Under the pieces are notes generated by a model. That model made no database searches. It was not told where the DNA came from and was given only the letters and a program-made list of their open reading frames with translations. Made by a program: the position numbers and the translations under genes. From assembly GCA_940337035.1 (NCBI GenBank), contig OW679200.1, positions 18,889,090 to 18,953,089 on the forward strand: 64,000 nt of DNA, read 5' to 3'. This document shows, in pieces, positions 45,515 through 57,055 of this stretch. Source of the stretch: Agriotes lineatus. Its lineage: Eukaryota > Arthropoda > Insecta > Coleoptera > Elateridae. Numbering within the stretch: the stretch's first letter is position 1; each line of letters begins with the position of its first letter.

Positions 45515-46982
45515 TAAAAGTCCTGACTCATTCACTCACTCATCAACGCCCAGCCCAAACCCTTGGACTTAGAAACTGAAATTTTGTACAGATATTCCCT
45601 TTATGATGTATATGTTACAGGAAATGTATGAAACCTAGGAATTGTATACAATTCCTAGGAAATGTATAGAATGTCGAGTCAATTTAGGAAATGTGTAAAA
45701 TAATTTGTCAAAGGTTTTTTAATACATATATTTCCTAGGAAATGTATGTATTTCCTAGGCATTGTATGGAATTCCGAAATCGTACTAGGAAATATATGAA
45801 AATCTACATTATACTGTAGAATTTGTGAATGAATGAAAAACAGAACACAGATGAACTGAGGTTTTCCTTAGCAGTGTGACAATTTTTAGTGCTACTAACC
45901 TAACCTAACCTAACCTAACCTAACCTACCCTAACCTAACCTACCGACATGACATCCCGAATTTAACACATTTCCGATTCCAGTTTAGGAAATGTACACAA
46001 TTCCTAGGAAAGGTGTATAATAAAATGTATTTCATACATTTCCTGGCGATTTTAGGCATTATATACATTTCCTAGGAATTCTATATAATGACGGATTAGA
46101 TACATTTCCGGTAACATATACAAGGAATAAGGAAGGATATTTCGAAATTCAACCCCTAAAGGGGTAAAATGGGGGTTCCAATTTTGTATGGAAAAATAAT
46201 ATTAGACATTGCGACTTGAAACTTCGTAGGAGTACTCCTGAAAAAAAATAAGCAAACACGTATTTCGTGATTTTCCGAAAATCAACCCCATAGGGGGTGA
46301 AATGGGGTAAATAAACCTAAAAATTGATATGGATGTCGTTATTGAGGTTTTTTGGGACGTTGATTGCGAAAATGGCATTTGAAATTTGGCAGGCAGATTT
46401 CTAATAGGAAGTAGGCATCCGCTAAGAAAGGATTTTTGAAAATTCAACCCCTAAATGGGTAAAAAAGAGGTTGGAATTTTGTAAGATCAAATTTTGAACT
46501 AAGTCATTCAAAGTTTTTGGAAGTTTGTCCCCTGAAAGTGAAAATAGAAGATGACGGGACGGGACGAGACTGGACGGGAAGTAGCGGGATGGGAGGGTAG
46601 GGAAGGGAACGGGGCGGGACGGGAAGGGACGGGAAGGGAAGGGATGGGATGGGATTGGAGGGAGGACGGAGGGGACGGGACGGGATGGGAATGGAGGGGA
46701 CGGGACGGGACGAGACGGGACTGGACGGGAAGGAATAGGATGGGAGGGGAGGGGTGGGAACGGGGCGGGACGGGGCGGGACGGGAAGGGAAGGTGGGGTG
46801 AGATGAGAGGGGGGAAGGGGGGACCGGACGGGACGGGGACGGGGACGGAAAAAGTGACGGGGACGGGGAAACGGACGGGGACGGAGATGGGATGGGATGG
46901 GATGGGATGACAGAAAATAATTAGTCATTATTTAATACACAAATAACGAACCTCGCGATTACGAAAGCGCGGGTAACAGCTA
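45515..46982 (-). repeat. Dispersed repeat with (GGGAC)n expansion, copy 2, inverted
   Basis: Reverse-orientation relative of 30826-32165: CACTCACTCATCAACGCCCA at the left, pentamers at 46553-46900, TAATTAGTCATTATTTAATAC and CGCGATTACGAAAGCGCGGG at the right. Lies between two parts of the recombinase. The middle (45610-46110) has many CCTAGGAAATGTAT units and an interstitial telomere array not seen in copy 1. Confidence 0.8.
45895..45942 (-). repeat. Interstitial telomeric repeat (TTAGG)n
   Basis: About nine CCTAA units, one variant CCTAC CCTAA; TTAGG on the minus strand is the common insect telomere repeat. Confidence 0.85.
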
Positions 46983-47639
46983 ATAATACATATGCCGGAC
47001 ACAAAAACTAATACGCAGCCCGCATTCACTGTTTGCAATACGAAAAAAGAAAACTCAGTTAACATTATATCAATCTGCAAAAAATACTTCAATTTACGGC
47101 ATAAGAATATGAATTCACGACGATTATTTGTTAAATATGTCGCCGGTAAGTGTGCAGCTCAAAATCAAAATGTTGGTCATCATACTATTGATGCATTGCC
47201 TGCTAAAATAGCTAAGTATTTAAATTTACCGAATAACAATAAATATACTGGTCGTTGCCTTAGAAGAACGTCAGCCACACTTCTTGCCGATTCAGGGGCA
47301 GACAAATTAGCTCTAAAAAGGCATAGAGGATGGAAATCTACAAGTGTAGCAGAAGGCTATATTGAGGATTCTCTCCAAAATAAAATATTCCTTGCTAAAA
47401 AAAATTTAACTGCAGATAAGGTACAAGATGATATTAGAACCGTAGAAATACCTCTTCCCAATCATGATTACTCAGAAGTTACAAACAAAGATTTATATCT
47501 TTCAACCGCCCCAGAACAAATTCAATTGTCTAATTTATCCCAGCAAGGCATTTCGATTTCAAATTGCACAATTAATAATCCCATCTTTAACTTTAACAAG
47601 TTAAACATTGAAGTCTCTAAATTGTATTCGTTTTTGTAA

Positions 47640-48570
47640 TAAATGTTCTTATGTTCCATTCTATTTTTGTGGTGTAGGATAAAAAATACGGTGTGAACAA
47701 CGGCGGGAAAACGAATTTCCCGCCTAGGTACACAAATTACTATTGTTTCTGATGTTGATATTGTGTACGAGAAGAAATCTTACTAGTAATATATGACGGA
47801 GTCTAAAATAAAACGATTTTGTGGAACAAACAACCTGACCAAAGATAAAAACGACTATGCATATTCCGCCACTGAATATCAGACTTTATGTGGGATCCTA
47901 TCAAATTTTTGTATAACGAATACAGGAATTCTATACTCTTTGAATTCTTGTTCTATCAACACAACTTAAACCAGGAAAACATACAGATTGTTTCATACCT
48001 ATAGTGTAGCATTGGGCTTATGGGCATCGGTGTTGTCAGATGAGTAGAAAGAGGCTAGTTATCCCCCACTCCTTTTAATTCGATTAAGCCACGCCCCTTT
48101 AATTCGCGGATTCGCGGTTTAATTCGCGGATTTATTCGCGGATTTCGCGGTTTTATTCGCGGATTGACCTAATTAATTTCGCGGTTTGATCTAATTAATT
48201 TCGCGGTTTGATCTAATTAATCACATATGAAGTTTGATATGTAATTTACATATGTGCTACTGATTAAATTACGCATTAGATTTTTTAATTTGCTTCTGGA
48301 ATTACACGGCGGCCATCTTGGATTTCTGGCGGGAATATTTGAAATTTGAATTTTTACCGATTTTTTCTAAGTTTAATTTTTTGAATTTGAATTTCCCGGG
48401 GGTGTCGGCCATCTTGGTGCGCGCGCACTTCTCACGGCGGTTGTTTTTAATTTTGAATTTTTGCGGAAATATTTGAATTTCAAACTGGTAGATCTATTTC
48501 GCTCTTCGAAGCTGCTGTCTCTCTCTTGCATTCACTCGTGGAAATATTTAAATTTAAAAAATCTATTTGC
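47640..48570. repeat. Non-coding stretch with TTCGCGG tandem motif
   Basis: 48110-48225 has eight or so TTCGCGG(A/T)TT units alternating with GATCTAATTAAT. Elsewhere nothing recognised. Confidence 0.5.
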
Positions 48571-48648
48571 GGCGGACCCGAGTGGGAATCGAACCCTAGT
48601 TTTCTGGTTAACAGTCTTAGCACCTTACCGTTGTGCTATCGAGGCGAC
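48571..48648 (-). tRNA. tRNA-like sequence (tRNA-Asn-like, GTT), possibly pseudo-tRNA or SINE head
   Basis: On the minus strand: GATAGCACAACGGTAAGGTGC resembles an A box, CTGTTAACCAG an anticodon loop with GTT, and GGGTTCGATTCCCACTC a good B box and T arm. The acceptor ends (GTCGCCT and GGGTCCGC) do not pair properly, so a functional tRNA is unlikely. Confidence 0.4.
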
Positions 48649-49614
48649 TTGGAAATATAGGATTTGAACAAGACGTCATTTCGCAGCTGTGCCGTCACAC
48701 CGTTCGAGTTGAAACAAATTATTTTTTCGAATATATAAAATATAAGAACGGAATTGTGCCGTCTAGGGCCTTAGAAACTTGTTAATAATTTTAAAAAATT
48801 GACTTTGTAACTAGTTTTGCTGTAATTAATTTAATATGAGTGACGCTATCTCACTCAGTCCCATTGATTTTCTACAGCTTTCTCTTTTCCATCCCGTTTG
48901 CTACCTATGCGTAATTACAAAAGACGTTATCGCTCCAGGCAGACTTTCTATTTAGCCGGCGATTGTGTAGGGCTTTTAACCGTTGCATAGAATTCCAAAG
49001 TTTTATATAACGTGCCTAAACAGGATTGTTTAGAAGACTGTAATTATAATTAGCATCGTAATGGAATGCACCAAGATTTAAATCAGCATGCATTGTTCGT
49101 CTGGATCGAGCAGTACGTACTCCAACGGTTTCTAGTCTTGCTTGGTTGACAGACGACAGAATGCACGGTTACCGGTCAGCGCAGCCAACGGCTTGGCGCT
49201 AAAATCCCTGTGACACAAAATCTAGTGGGATAAGCTTGCCTGGTTAATAAACCACTCTAGTTCGTATGATTTTTGTCGCTTTTAAAAATAAATAGACATT
49301 ATTTTTTTCGTGCTTGAGTTTTATAATTACGCTGAGCCCTTTGTGGCTTGATTACGTCATGCCGAAGCCTGCTAGTTTAAAAATTAAATGGGGGATAAGA
49401 GGTAAAGCCAGATCGTAAATATAAAAACGAGTTACAAATTTGATTTTAATATATTCCTGAAATACTAAGTATGAAAAAGTCTTGGTTTTAAAGGTTTGAA
49501 CATTGTACCACTTAGCTGTTCTAACATTATACTTCCATATACATATTATAAATAAATTTTAAATGTTATTTTCGACTGAGTTTTAGCTTCTTATAAATTA
49601 CAACAGTGCCCTCG
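48649..49614. other. Gene-poor AT-rich stretch
   Basis: Nothing supported. Confidence 0.3.
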
Positions 49615-51057
49615 CCCATATAAAATAAGACATACGCATTAAATAAATGTTTTTATTGTATAAGAATGGTTGTCCCCCATAATTTTGAATAAAAATCACA
49701 CAATTTCGTTGAAAAATGTTCTGTTTCACTTACAATTTTACAAAACTGACATCACGTTACTTGAAATTATACAAAAAACGACATTTTTAGCCAATAAGCG
49801 ATAAAAAATACGACATCCCACATCATTTCACTTAAAAATTATCACGTTTCGTCTTACAAAACGCTTTATAATAAAGAAAATGATGTAAAAACAGTTGTAA
49901 GAGTTATTTCTAAGCATAATTTTGCAAATGTTGTACACTTTTTCTCTAACTTGTGGCAGTTTTAGCAAGATTTGAATAAAAAACAGCCATTTCTGCAGCA
50001 ATTTTAGTAAGATCTGAATAAAAACATGCAATTTCCAAAGCATTTCGTTTAAAATGTTAGAAAATCGACATCATCTCCCATGAAAATTTATAAAAATCGG
50101 CATCTTGTCACATTAAATTCTGTAAAAACGACAAAAACAATATTTTTTTCACAACTTTCATTGAAAAATAGTAAAATTTTACGAAAATACGTCTGTGCTG
50201 GCGACAAATGAAAATAAATTTGAATAGAAACACGCAAAAATTACGAAAAGACGTATGTGTTGACCCCCCAAAGTAACAAAAATTTGAATACGGAACCCTA
50301 TTTTATAAGTAAACGTCTGAAATTGTGTCATTATATCGATAAAAACTGCCTTTTAGTTTAAAAAATTCCAATATAAATGCAAACGGAGGAAAATAAAAAC
50401 GCAATTAACCACAAAGTAACATAATTTTGAATAAAAAAACACAATTTCGTTGGAAAAATGTTCTGTTTCACTTAAAATTTTACAAAAACTGACATCATGT
50501 CACTTGAAATTATACAAAAAACGACATTTTTATCCAATAAGCGATAAAAAAATACGCCGTCTCACATAAATTTTAGAAAATCGACATCATCTCCCATGAA
50601 AATTTATAAAAATCGGCATCTTGTCACATTAAATTCTGTAAAAACGACAAAAACAATATTTTTTTCACAACTTTCATTGAAAAATAGTAAAATTTTACGA
50701 AAATACGTCTGTGCTGGCGACAAATGAAAATAAATTTGAATAGAAACACGCAAAAATTACGAAAAGACGTATGTGTTGACCCCCCAAAGTAACAAAAATT
50801 TGAATACGGAACCCTATTTTATAAGTAAACGTCTGAAATTGTGTCATTATATCGATAAAAACTGCATTTTAGTTTAAAAAATTCCAATATAAATGCAAAC
50901 GGAGGAAAATAAAAACGCAATTAACCACAAAGTAACATAATTTTGAATAAAAAAACACAATTTCGTTGGAAAAATGTTCTGTTTCACTTAAAATTTTACA
51001 AAAACTGACATCATGTCACTTGAAATTATACAAAAAACGACATTTTTATCCAATAAG
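49615..51057. repeat. Satellite, monomer about 516 bp, AT-rich
   Basis: GCAATTAACCACAAAGTAAC recurs at 50401 and 50917 (516 bp), and long stretches between (for example CGACATCATCTCCCATGAAA at about 50054 and 50580) are almost identical. Internal subrepeats of the AAAACGACAT type. The array is cut off by the assembly gap. Confidence 0.9.
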
Positions 51058-51157
51058 NNNNNNNNNNNNNNNNNNNNNNNNNNNNNNNNNNNNNNNNNNN
51101 NNNNNNNNNNNNNNNNNNNNNNNNNNNNNNNNNNNNNNNNNNNNNNNNNNNNNNNNN
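51058..51157. other. Assembly gap, 100 N
   Basis: Exactly 100 N, a conventional placeholder for unknown length. It falls at the edge of the 516-bp satellite, so the array is probably longer than shown. ORFs across it are meaningless. Confidence 0.99.
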
Positions 51158-51159
51158 GT

Positions 51160-51450
51160 ATATCCTGCCCAATGTATGTATGACTGCTATCCTCGATAGT
51201 TTGTTGGGTCAACTTTAGGTCCTTTCTTATGTATGGGAGTTAAGTATATAGGATGTTTTCCATTCCTGTTGGGTATTCTCCCCATTAATACATCGTTGAT
51301 ATAGGGTTTTCAGCATGGTAATTAACTTTTATGGTGCGTACCTTATTAGTTCTGGGTAGATACCTCCTGTACCGGGAGCTTTCTTCAATTTTGTTTGCAT
51401 AACAGCTTCTTTCACCTAATCTACCTCTATACGTACGGGTCTACCATTAT
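51160..51450 (-). pseudogene. RTE-like reverse transcriptase N-terminal fragment
   Basis: Minus-strand pieces: KKAPGTGGIYPELI, INGENTQQEWKTSYIL, PIHKKGPKVDPTNYRG, matching the RT fingers region (KAPG..G..PE, PIHKKGD..DPTNYRG). Several frameshifts; truncated by the gap. Confidence 0.7.
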
Positions 51451-51617
51451 GTACGAAAGAACATGCTCTACAAAATACTCTGTATATAGAAGTATCTACA
51501 TCCCACTTAAACCTATAATATTAAAAACTTACATTTTATTGAAACGTTTAACCATGCACGTTTGACATTTCAATTACGTTAGACAGACATAACCTCAATT
51601 TTGGCATGGGGGAAACT

Positions 51618-52165
51618 GTTATACAGTTTGGTCGGTATAAGCCGTTCACGACCTTTTTGGGACTGAGTTGGCTATGATTTTTTCTTTTCATGTTGGACTA
51701 ACTGATTCGATGATGTAGCGGATGCAACTTTTTTTGTCAGTGTCTGTTCGACATTTTCTTGCCACCACATTGCCAGATTATTATTTATATTCGTAAGAAA
51801 ATGAATGACTTATCAATTTGTAAAAATAATTTTAATTTCCGTCAAAGGAAAAGTCAAAATTCCCAAAATAATTCTGTTACAACAAAAAATTTTCATTAAA
51901 CGATTGCTACTCCAATTTAAAAAGAACAGACCAAATTTAAAAGAACGCGAGTCGATGTGGAGACTAGAGAATATCCGGCAACAATGTACCTTTCAGAAAA
52001 TATAACCTTAAACTGAAAACAGCCTAACCTAACACAAAAAGTGTCAATTTCCATGAGGGAGTTTAGTTGCAACAGAGGTTCTGCCAACAAAATTTACTAT
52101 ATGGTCATAGCCTCACCTGACCCAAAAAGATCGTGAACGGCTTATAAGTACAGAATTTAGGGTAA
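51618..52165. mobile_element. MITE-like element, about 550 bp
   Basis: TATAAGCCGTTCACGACCTT at about 51636 is mirrored by AAGATCGTGAACGGCTTATA at about 52127; TIR about 40 bp with mismatches. The 66-codon ORF inside is unrecognised. Confidence 0.65.
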
Positions 52166-52228
52166 CACAGTCTGGTTTTTTATAAAGTTTTGACACTGAC
52201 AGCTGATTTAAAGAAAAAATGGACTGTA

Positions 52229-52411
52229 TAGTCCATTTACTTGTCATTTGTACTGTCAAACTGACATTATGTTGGCACCACTGCTATTTTTCACATTTTA
52301 ACAATTAAATTACTGTACAGTGTAATAAAAAACACATTATTTTTGAGGTAATAGTCAAGACATTTTTTTTTAATTTGACACTGACAGTGCAGATGTCAAG
52401 TAAATGGACTA
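52229..52411. mobile_element. 183-bp MITE sharing tips with elements 1 and 2
   Basis: Ends TAGTCCATTTACTTG and CAAGTAAATGGACTA, subterminal TGACACTGACAG motifs. The tip matches 33719 (TAGTCCATTTTC) and 39937-39952 (TTTAGTAAATGGACTA), so it may be mobilised by the same transposase. Confidence 0.7.
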
Positions 52412-52424
52412 TATAAAAATCTGG

Positions 52425-52840
52425 TGTGATACACGCACACAGCTTCCTTTTACAGTGATCTCATAATTAGCCCAAAATTTGATTTAAAATGTTTTAAGCA
52501 TTTGTCAAAAATTTTCAAAAATTACAAATTCTGCAAAAACAGTACAAAACAGAGCGTTAGTTAAAGAGACAATTTTCTCTAGAATTTTAAGCTGAATTCA
52601 AAATGTAATAATATACCGGGTGTTCTATTTAAAATAAGAGTTAATAAAAAAATAGACAAAAAACAAAAGAAACCCACTTTAGAAGTATTCAACTGAAAAA
52701 TCACCTATCTCACATCAATACACATTCAAAATGTAATAAAAATGTAAAGTTAAAAAAAATCGTTAGAGCGTTTTTGAAAAAATCGAAAAAAACTGAAAAA
52801 TCACAAGAGTAAACACCTACTTCCAGTTATGTCAATGTTA
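52425..52840. repeat. Second copy of the TCTGGTGTGAT repeat
   Basis: Matches 44654-45060 (AATACCGGGTGTTCTATTTA, AAATCGTTAGAGCGTTTTTG and others). The 5' end abuts the right flank of the 52229-52411 MITE. 3' truncated near 52840. Confidence 0.8.
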
Positions 52841-53648
52841 TTTTATAAATTCTAGAAAGAACTTCAGTTATAGGAAACATTACTGTTGAACTAGGGAGAT
52901 CAGTTATGTTATTTTCAACAACTTTAATTCACTTGGTGAATGAAGAATGATGAACTGTCAAATCTTGCTTTGACTTTGGTAATATATTTGTTACAACTCT
53001 ACCTTACACCGTTAAGAGGATACACATGAATAGCCTGCTCAGAATCACAAATGGAGTAAACGGGTTATACGTAAAACATTTAATTAATATTTTCTTATCT
53101 ATCCATATCCGTAACTTGTCAAAAAAGTTCAATTTAAAGCAATTGCATGTTGATCAATAACCAACCCTTGCACAAAACCTTCATTCAGGTTCAGGACTGG
53201 CATATTCACGTTTCAAATCGTTCCTGTTTGTTATATTATTTGAGGACACCTGGTGTGTACAGTTGCGTTACATGGCTTTTCTATGAAAATATAAATTGGC
53301 AATTTGACCTACTTCAAAAGATAGTACTAGAAATTATTTTTATTTGTTACAAACAAAAAAAATGTGAATATTTCATATAGTTTTAATGGCATTTGTTATC
53401 TTTACTTATTATACCCTACACACACGAATAAATAGTTATATGTTATTTAAATAATTGGGCTATAATTTAATTGCATTTAAATATTTGAAACTGACTCCAT
53501 CTGACGATAATTGTCAGAAATAAAAATTATATATGGTAATGGTTGAGCAGAGATACTTCATAAAACACGATTAAATAAAACGATGTTTCCCGCATTAAGC
53601 AATAAGGCTGATTTTTGAGGCTTTCACGGCCATTGTCATTAAGTAACA
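52841..53648. other. Gene-poor stretch
   Basis: No recognised feature; the 77-codon ORF at 53147 is unassigned. Confidence 0.3.
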
Positions 53649-53738
53649 AACGACTTCCGGGATTGGACCGTGTCATGATTGAGATCTAGTTAAGTTCTTC
53701 GATCTCAATCATGACACGGTCCAATCCCGGAAGTCGTT
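53649..53738. repeat. Perfect inverted repeat, 38-bp arms, 14-bp loop
   Basis: 53649-53686 is the exact reverse complement of 53701-53738 (arms begin AACGACTTCCGGGATTGGAC). The loop is TAGTTAAGTTCTTC. Weaker pairing continues outside. Perfect arms indicate recent origin or selection. Confidence 0.95.
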
Positions 53739-56714
53739 AGTTAGGTACTTAGCAATAAGGATGCCGAGTAAAATATTTCGTATAAGGCCAATGACATCGA
53801 ATATTAAAATTAAAAATTAAATTTTTACCCCAGTCGAGCGCCGCTGTAATATACCTATACAGGGTGTAATAAAAAATTACCATCAAATTCTTAAGGGGGT
53901 TCATTGAATAAAACCCGGAAAAAGTCATATAAACATGTGTCCGACATCACTTTGGTTTTGAGTTATGTGCGTTTGTTTTTCCATAAAGCTAGGCCTATAT
54001 GATTCTTCAAATTTTGATCGCAGTAAACTACCGATTTGCAGTAAAATCATTTTAAAATTGTAGTAATCTCTCTTTAAAAGGTAATATAACTGACCAAATT
54101 TGAAATAATAAATACACATTTCTAGCCGTTTCCTTCATTTTTACGACATGGTTTCAGATTATACTTTATATTTTTTTTCTCTAGTAGTTATGCAGGAATT
54201 TGTATCTAAAATAGGTGACAGTTATTATATAACACCATGTACAATGAAACTATCACAATCACTGTTACTTTTGAAAAGGTTTGGACTTTTCTGGACATGT
54301 AGACCATAATATAAATATTCAAAAACCGGTTTGAATACGTGTTAAATACAATAATTATATTACACTCCCCTTCCTAAACCCCATCCTATTAACTACATAC
54401 ATACATAGTCGAATCCTCTTCTACCGGTAATCCAGTGTAGAGGTAAATAGTTTATAGTTCACTCTTATGTTCACACTTTAGTTCACATGTTTTAAATTAT
54501 GTTAAACTTCGCATTTTACTACTTTACCCCATTGTCCTATTAACTATTGCAAGTTAATATCCTGTCATATTTGTAAAATAATGTTTATTTTCCAGAGTAT
54601 TCTTTAGCAAAAGCTTTATTTTGAATATATTAACAGTAAATCCTATTCTATGAGAAATTTTTTTACAATATACAGGTATTGTTTTGTTTGAAAAATAAAG
54701 AAATGATTTGACCTGCTGTGGTAGACTAGAAAATAAATTTTGGGGATTCGGATAAGGTTCGATAGCATAACAATTTATACTTAAAATATATTTTGTTGCG
54801 TTAGTGCAAAGGCAGAATACATTTCTAACTTTGTAGGTCAGTACCTCCTGAAATATTAACGTTATGTTAATAAATTTCACAAAGAGAAAACTGAGTATGT
54901 TAAAATATCTAAACGAGCTTAGAAGAAGATAAATTTGTTTGCAAAAGTATGTGTACAATCATCTTGTACAATCAAAGATAGTTTTAGATAATATATTCTT
55001 TAGTTTTCTGTAATATTGAACCGCCTAATATTTACAATGATTATGAAAAGCAGTTCTTTTCTTACACTTTACTATAATTCTTCCAAGCATGTTGAATAAA
55101 AACTGTGTAACTGGTGAAGTACACAAAAAATAGAGTTTTAACTTCGCATTTAAAAATACGGCTTCACTACTCCTTATTTTTATTTTTATCTTTACGAATT
55201 GTGTATTAAAGTTTCAGCAACAAGTGCCAACTTGCTCTGGCTAAATTACCATAATAATACTTATCGCAATTTCTGTGCAATGAAGCCGGAGTTGGAAATT
55301 ATTATCTGCATACAATGAGCTTCGCCGGATACAATTTATTGCATCTATACAATTTTTCCATTGTTGCTGGAAACAAAACGGGCCTTAATGAAACCGACGA
55401 TAGATTGAGCTTGTGAGGATTGCACGAAAGTTTCAGCGCTAAAAGTTCTCGAAAGCAGTTCTGAAGAGCATGCATTCATAGATACAATATTTTGCGTTGC
55501 ACATTAATATTTGTTGGAAAGTTAAAATCGACCTTTGTTTGCAACTTGAAATCCTGCAACGCTTGCAGTAAGCAAAGCTAATAATTTTTGATTTGAAAGT
55601 AGAACGCCATCGAAATGGCTTAGGAGGAAAATTCAATTTTTGTCGTCCTCATCACATTGCTTCATTGTGAAAAGCTTTCAGCTGATTTTGTGTACGCGAA
55701 AATGCATTCACAAGATGACTTTCATTTCTTAAGTGACATTTATATTATATCCTCCCAGCGTACGGACTTTTTCTCGGAGTTTTGGTTGTTCGTGTAATGG
55801 CATTGACACATAACAGGTACTACGTTTGCGTACTTCAAAATGTTGGTTTAAGTTAATTTTTAAAGCTGGAGAAGCACTTCAAAATCCACTCTTTAGGCTT
55901 AAATTATGTAATAGTAAAATAATTGCAAAATTTTACTATTTTAGTAGTTTTCGTTTTCCTTATTATTCAATGAAAAACGTATTTTCTAGCGGTACTTTAA
56001 TTTTAATCTGATTGAAAAATGTTACTGCTAACTTTCAAAATGAAGTTTGAACGTTGGAGATTTTTCAATTCATTATTTCATACCAATTTTGATTTATGTA
56101 AAATTTCAGGTTTACACATTTTGTGTATGCGGTAATTTCCGATTATTTTTAATAGCCGTTCATTATTTCCGTGTTCTGAAATGGAAGCCATCGCTTTTAG
56201 TCTGTTTTAAGCTCTAATTCGATTTACTCTTGGCGGCTTTGGGATTTGTCCATAAAACTGTGCCTAGGCTTTTAAAAATATTTCACTTCCATGTTTTTTC
56301 ATCTGTATTAGATTGTTATTGTTCGAAAAAAGCAATTTTAGTTAATTTTAGTTATTTTTGCAGTTTCCTATAAAGTTAGAAAAACTCATCTATAATATGT
56401 TAGAAAGATAGAATATAAGAAATAGCAATATCAATAAACACAGGAGTTTGAAAAATAGTACGCAATGTAGCAATGGGGAAACTAACCCATTATTAACAAA
56501 CTAAAACTTGGACTTCTTAACAATTATAATCGATTCGTTTAGCTTTCAATGTAGAGAATGTTATTTAATAACATTAAGGTTATTAGAAATTTGTTATATA
56601 AATGGGTTTTATTTAAAAAAGAAGTATGATGTAGCATTATGGATAATTTTTTGTTAAAAAAAGTTTCTTACTTCTTGGGGAAACGACAATTTATTTGAAA
56701 AATTATAGTTTCTT
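53739..56714. other. Gene-poor AT-rich stretch
   Basis: ATACAGGGTGTAATAAAAAATT at about 53855 looks like a transposon end tip (CAGGGTG...), with no partner found. A 134-codon minus ORF (54554-54958) has no known motif. Confidence 0.3.
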
Positions 56715-57055
56715 ATGTACTCAAATCTTCCCAAATTTTGCAGAGTCATACTTTTATATCTGACTAAGTTAAAGTTCGGGCACTTCATTCCATGGCCTGA
56801 GACAAAGCAAATCAGGGTCGCGGAAATATCTCTTTCCGAAATCAAGTCAATCTGGCACGTTAACGGCGTACTGGGTGAAGTGGTTAGCATCACGCCTTCG
56901 ACGACTGCCTTATTTTCCGTACTTCCACAACTGTAGTTTCGGTACCAAATTTTTAAAGCGACTGGGTGGACCGCCGGCAGTTGCCAGATGTGAGAATTGA
57001 ACCCCGTATCGTGGCACCGCAACCTGAGCTCCTTAACCCCTAGCCCACGCTGGCG
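56715..57055 (-). mobile_element. Candidate tRNA-derived SINE
   Basis: The minus strand starts CCAGCGTGGGCTAGGGGTTA (A-box-like TAGGGGTTAAGGAGC) and carries GGGGTTCAATTCTCACATCT (B-box-like) about 55 nt later, followed by a non-tRNA body of about 230 bp. The ORF across it is a shadow. No clear TSD or tail. Confidence 0.4.

Larger units (their letters stand above)
44262..47639 (+). pseudogene. Crypton-type tyrosine recombinase, split by two insertions
   Basis: 44262-44663 encodes the core-binding domain (LPNKSKQRYNLQYKLFMDWC, LTWWSIHSMLKATL). The reading continues at 45315 (SKTFTQQEIRKFLIDAPDEI, to about 45393). 46992-47639 encodes the catalytic domain: RRLFVKYVAGKC, then GRCLRRTSATLLADSGADK, LKRHRGWKS and VAEGYIEDS, giving the second Arg, the His/Trp box and the nucleophilic Tyr. 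The box usually written HxxR reads RCLR, so its His appears replaced by Arg. The stretch with the first catalytic Arg is missing, lost to or beyond the second insertion. These enzymes integrate DNA circles by strand exchange. The insect Crypton group is my assignment; a domesticated recombinase is less likely given the breaks. Confidence 0.8.

Noticed and set aside
46422..46928. 168-codon Pro/Arg ORF and its opposite-strand partner
   Set aside because: Same pentamer artefact in the inverted copy.
50966..51212. ORFs spanning the N run
   Set aside because: They only exist because N codons are treated as open.
54554..54958. 134-codon minus-strand ORF
   Set aside because: AT-rich, hydrophobic, no motif, no supporting signals; likely chance in AT-rich DNA.
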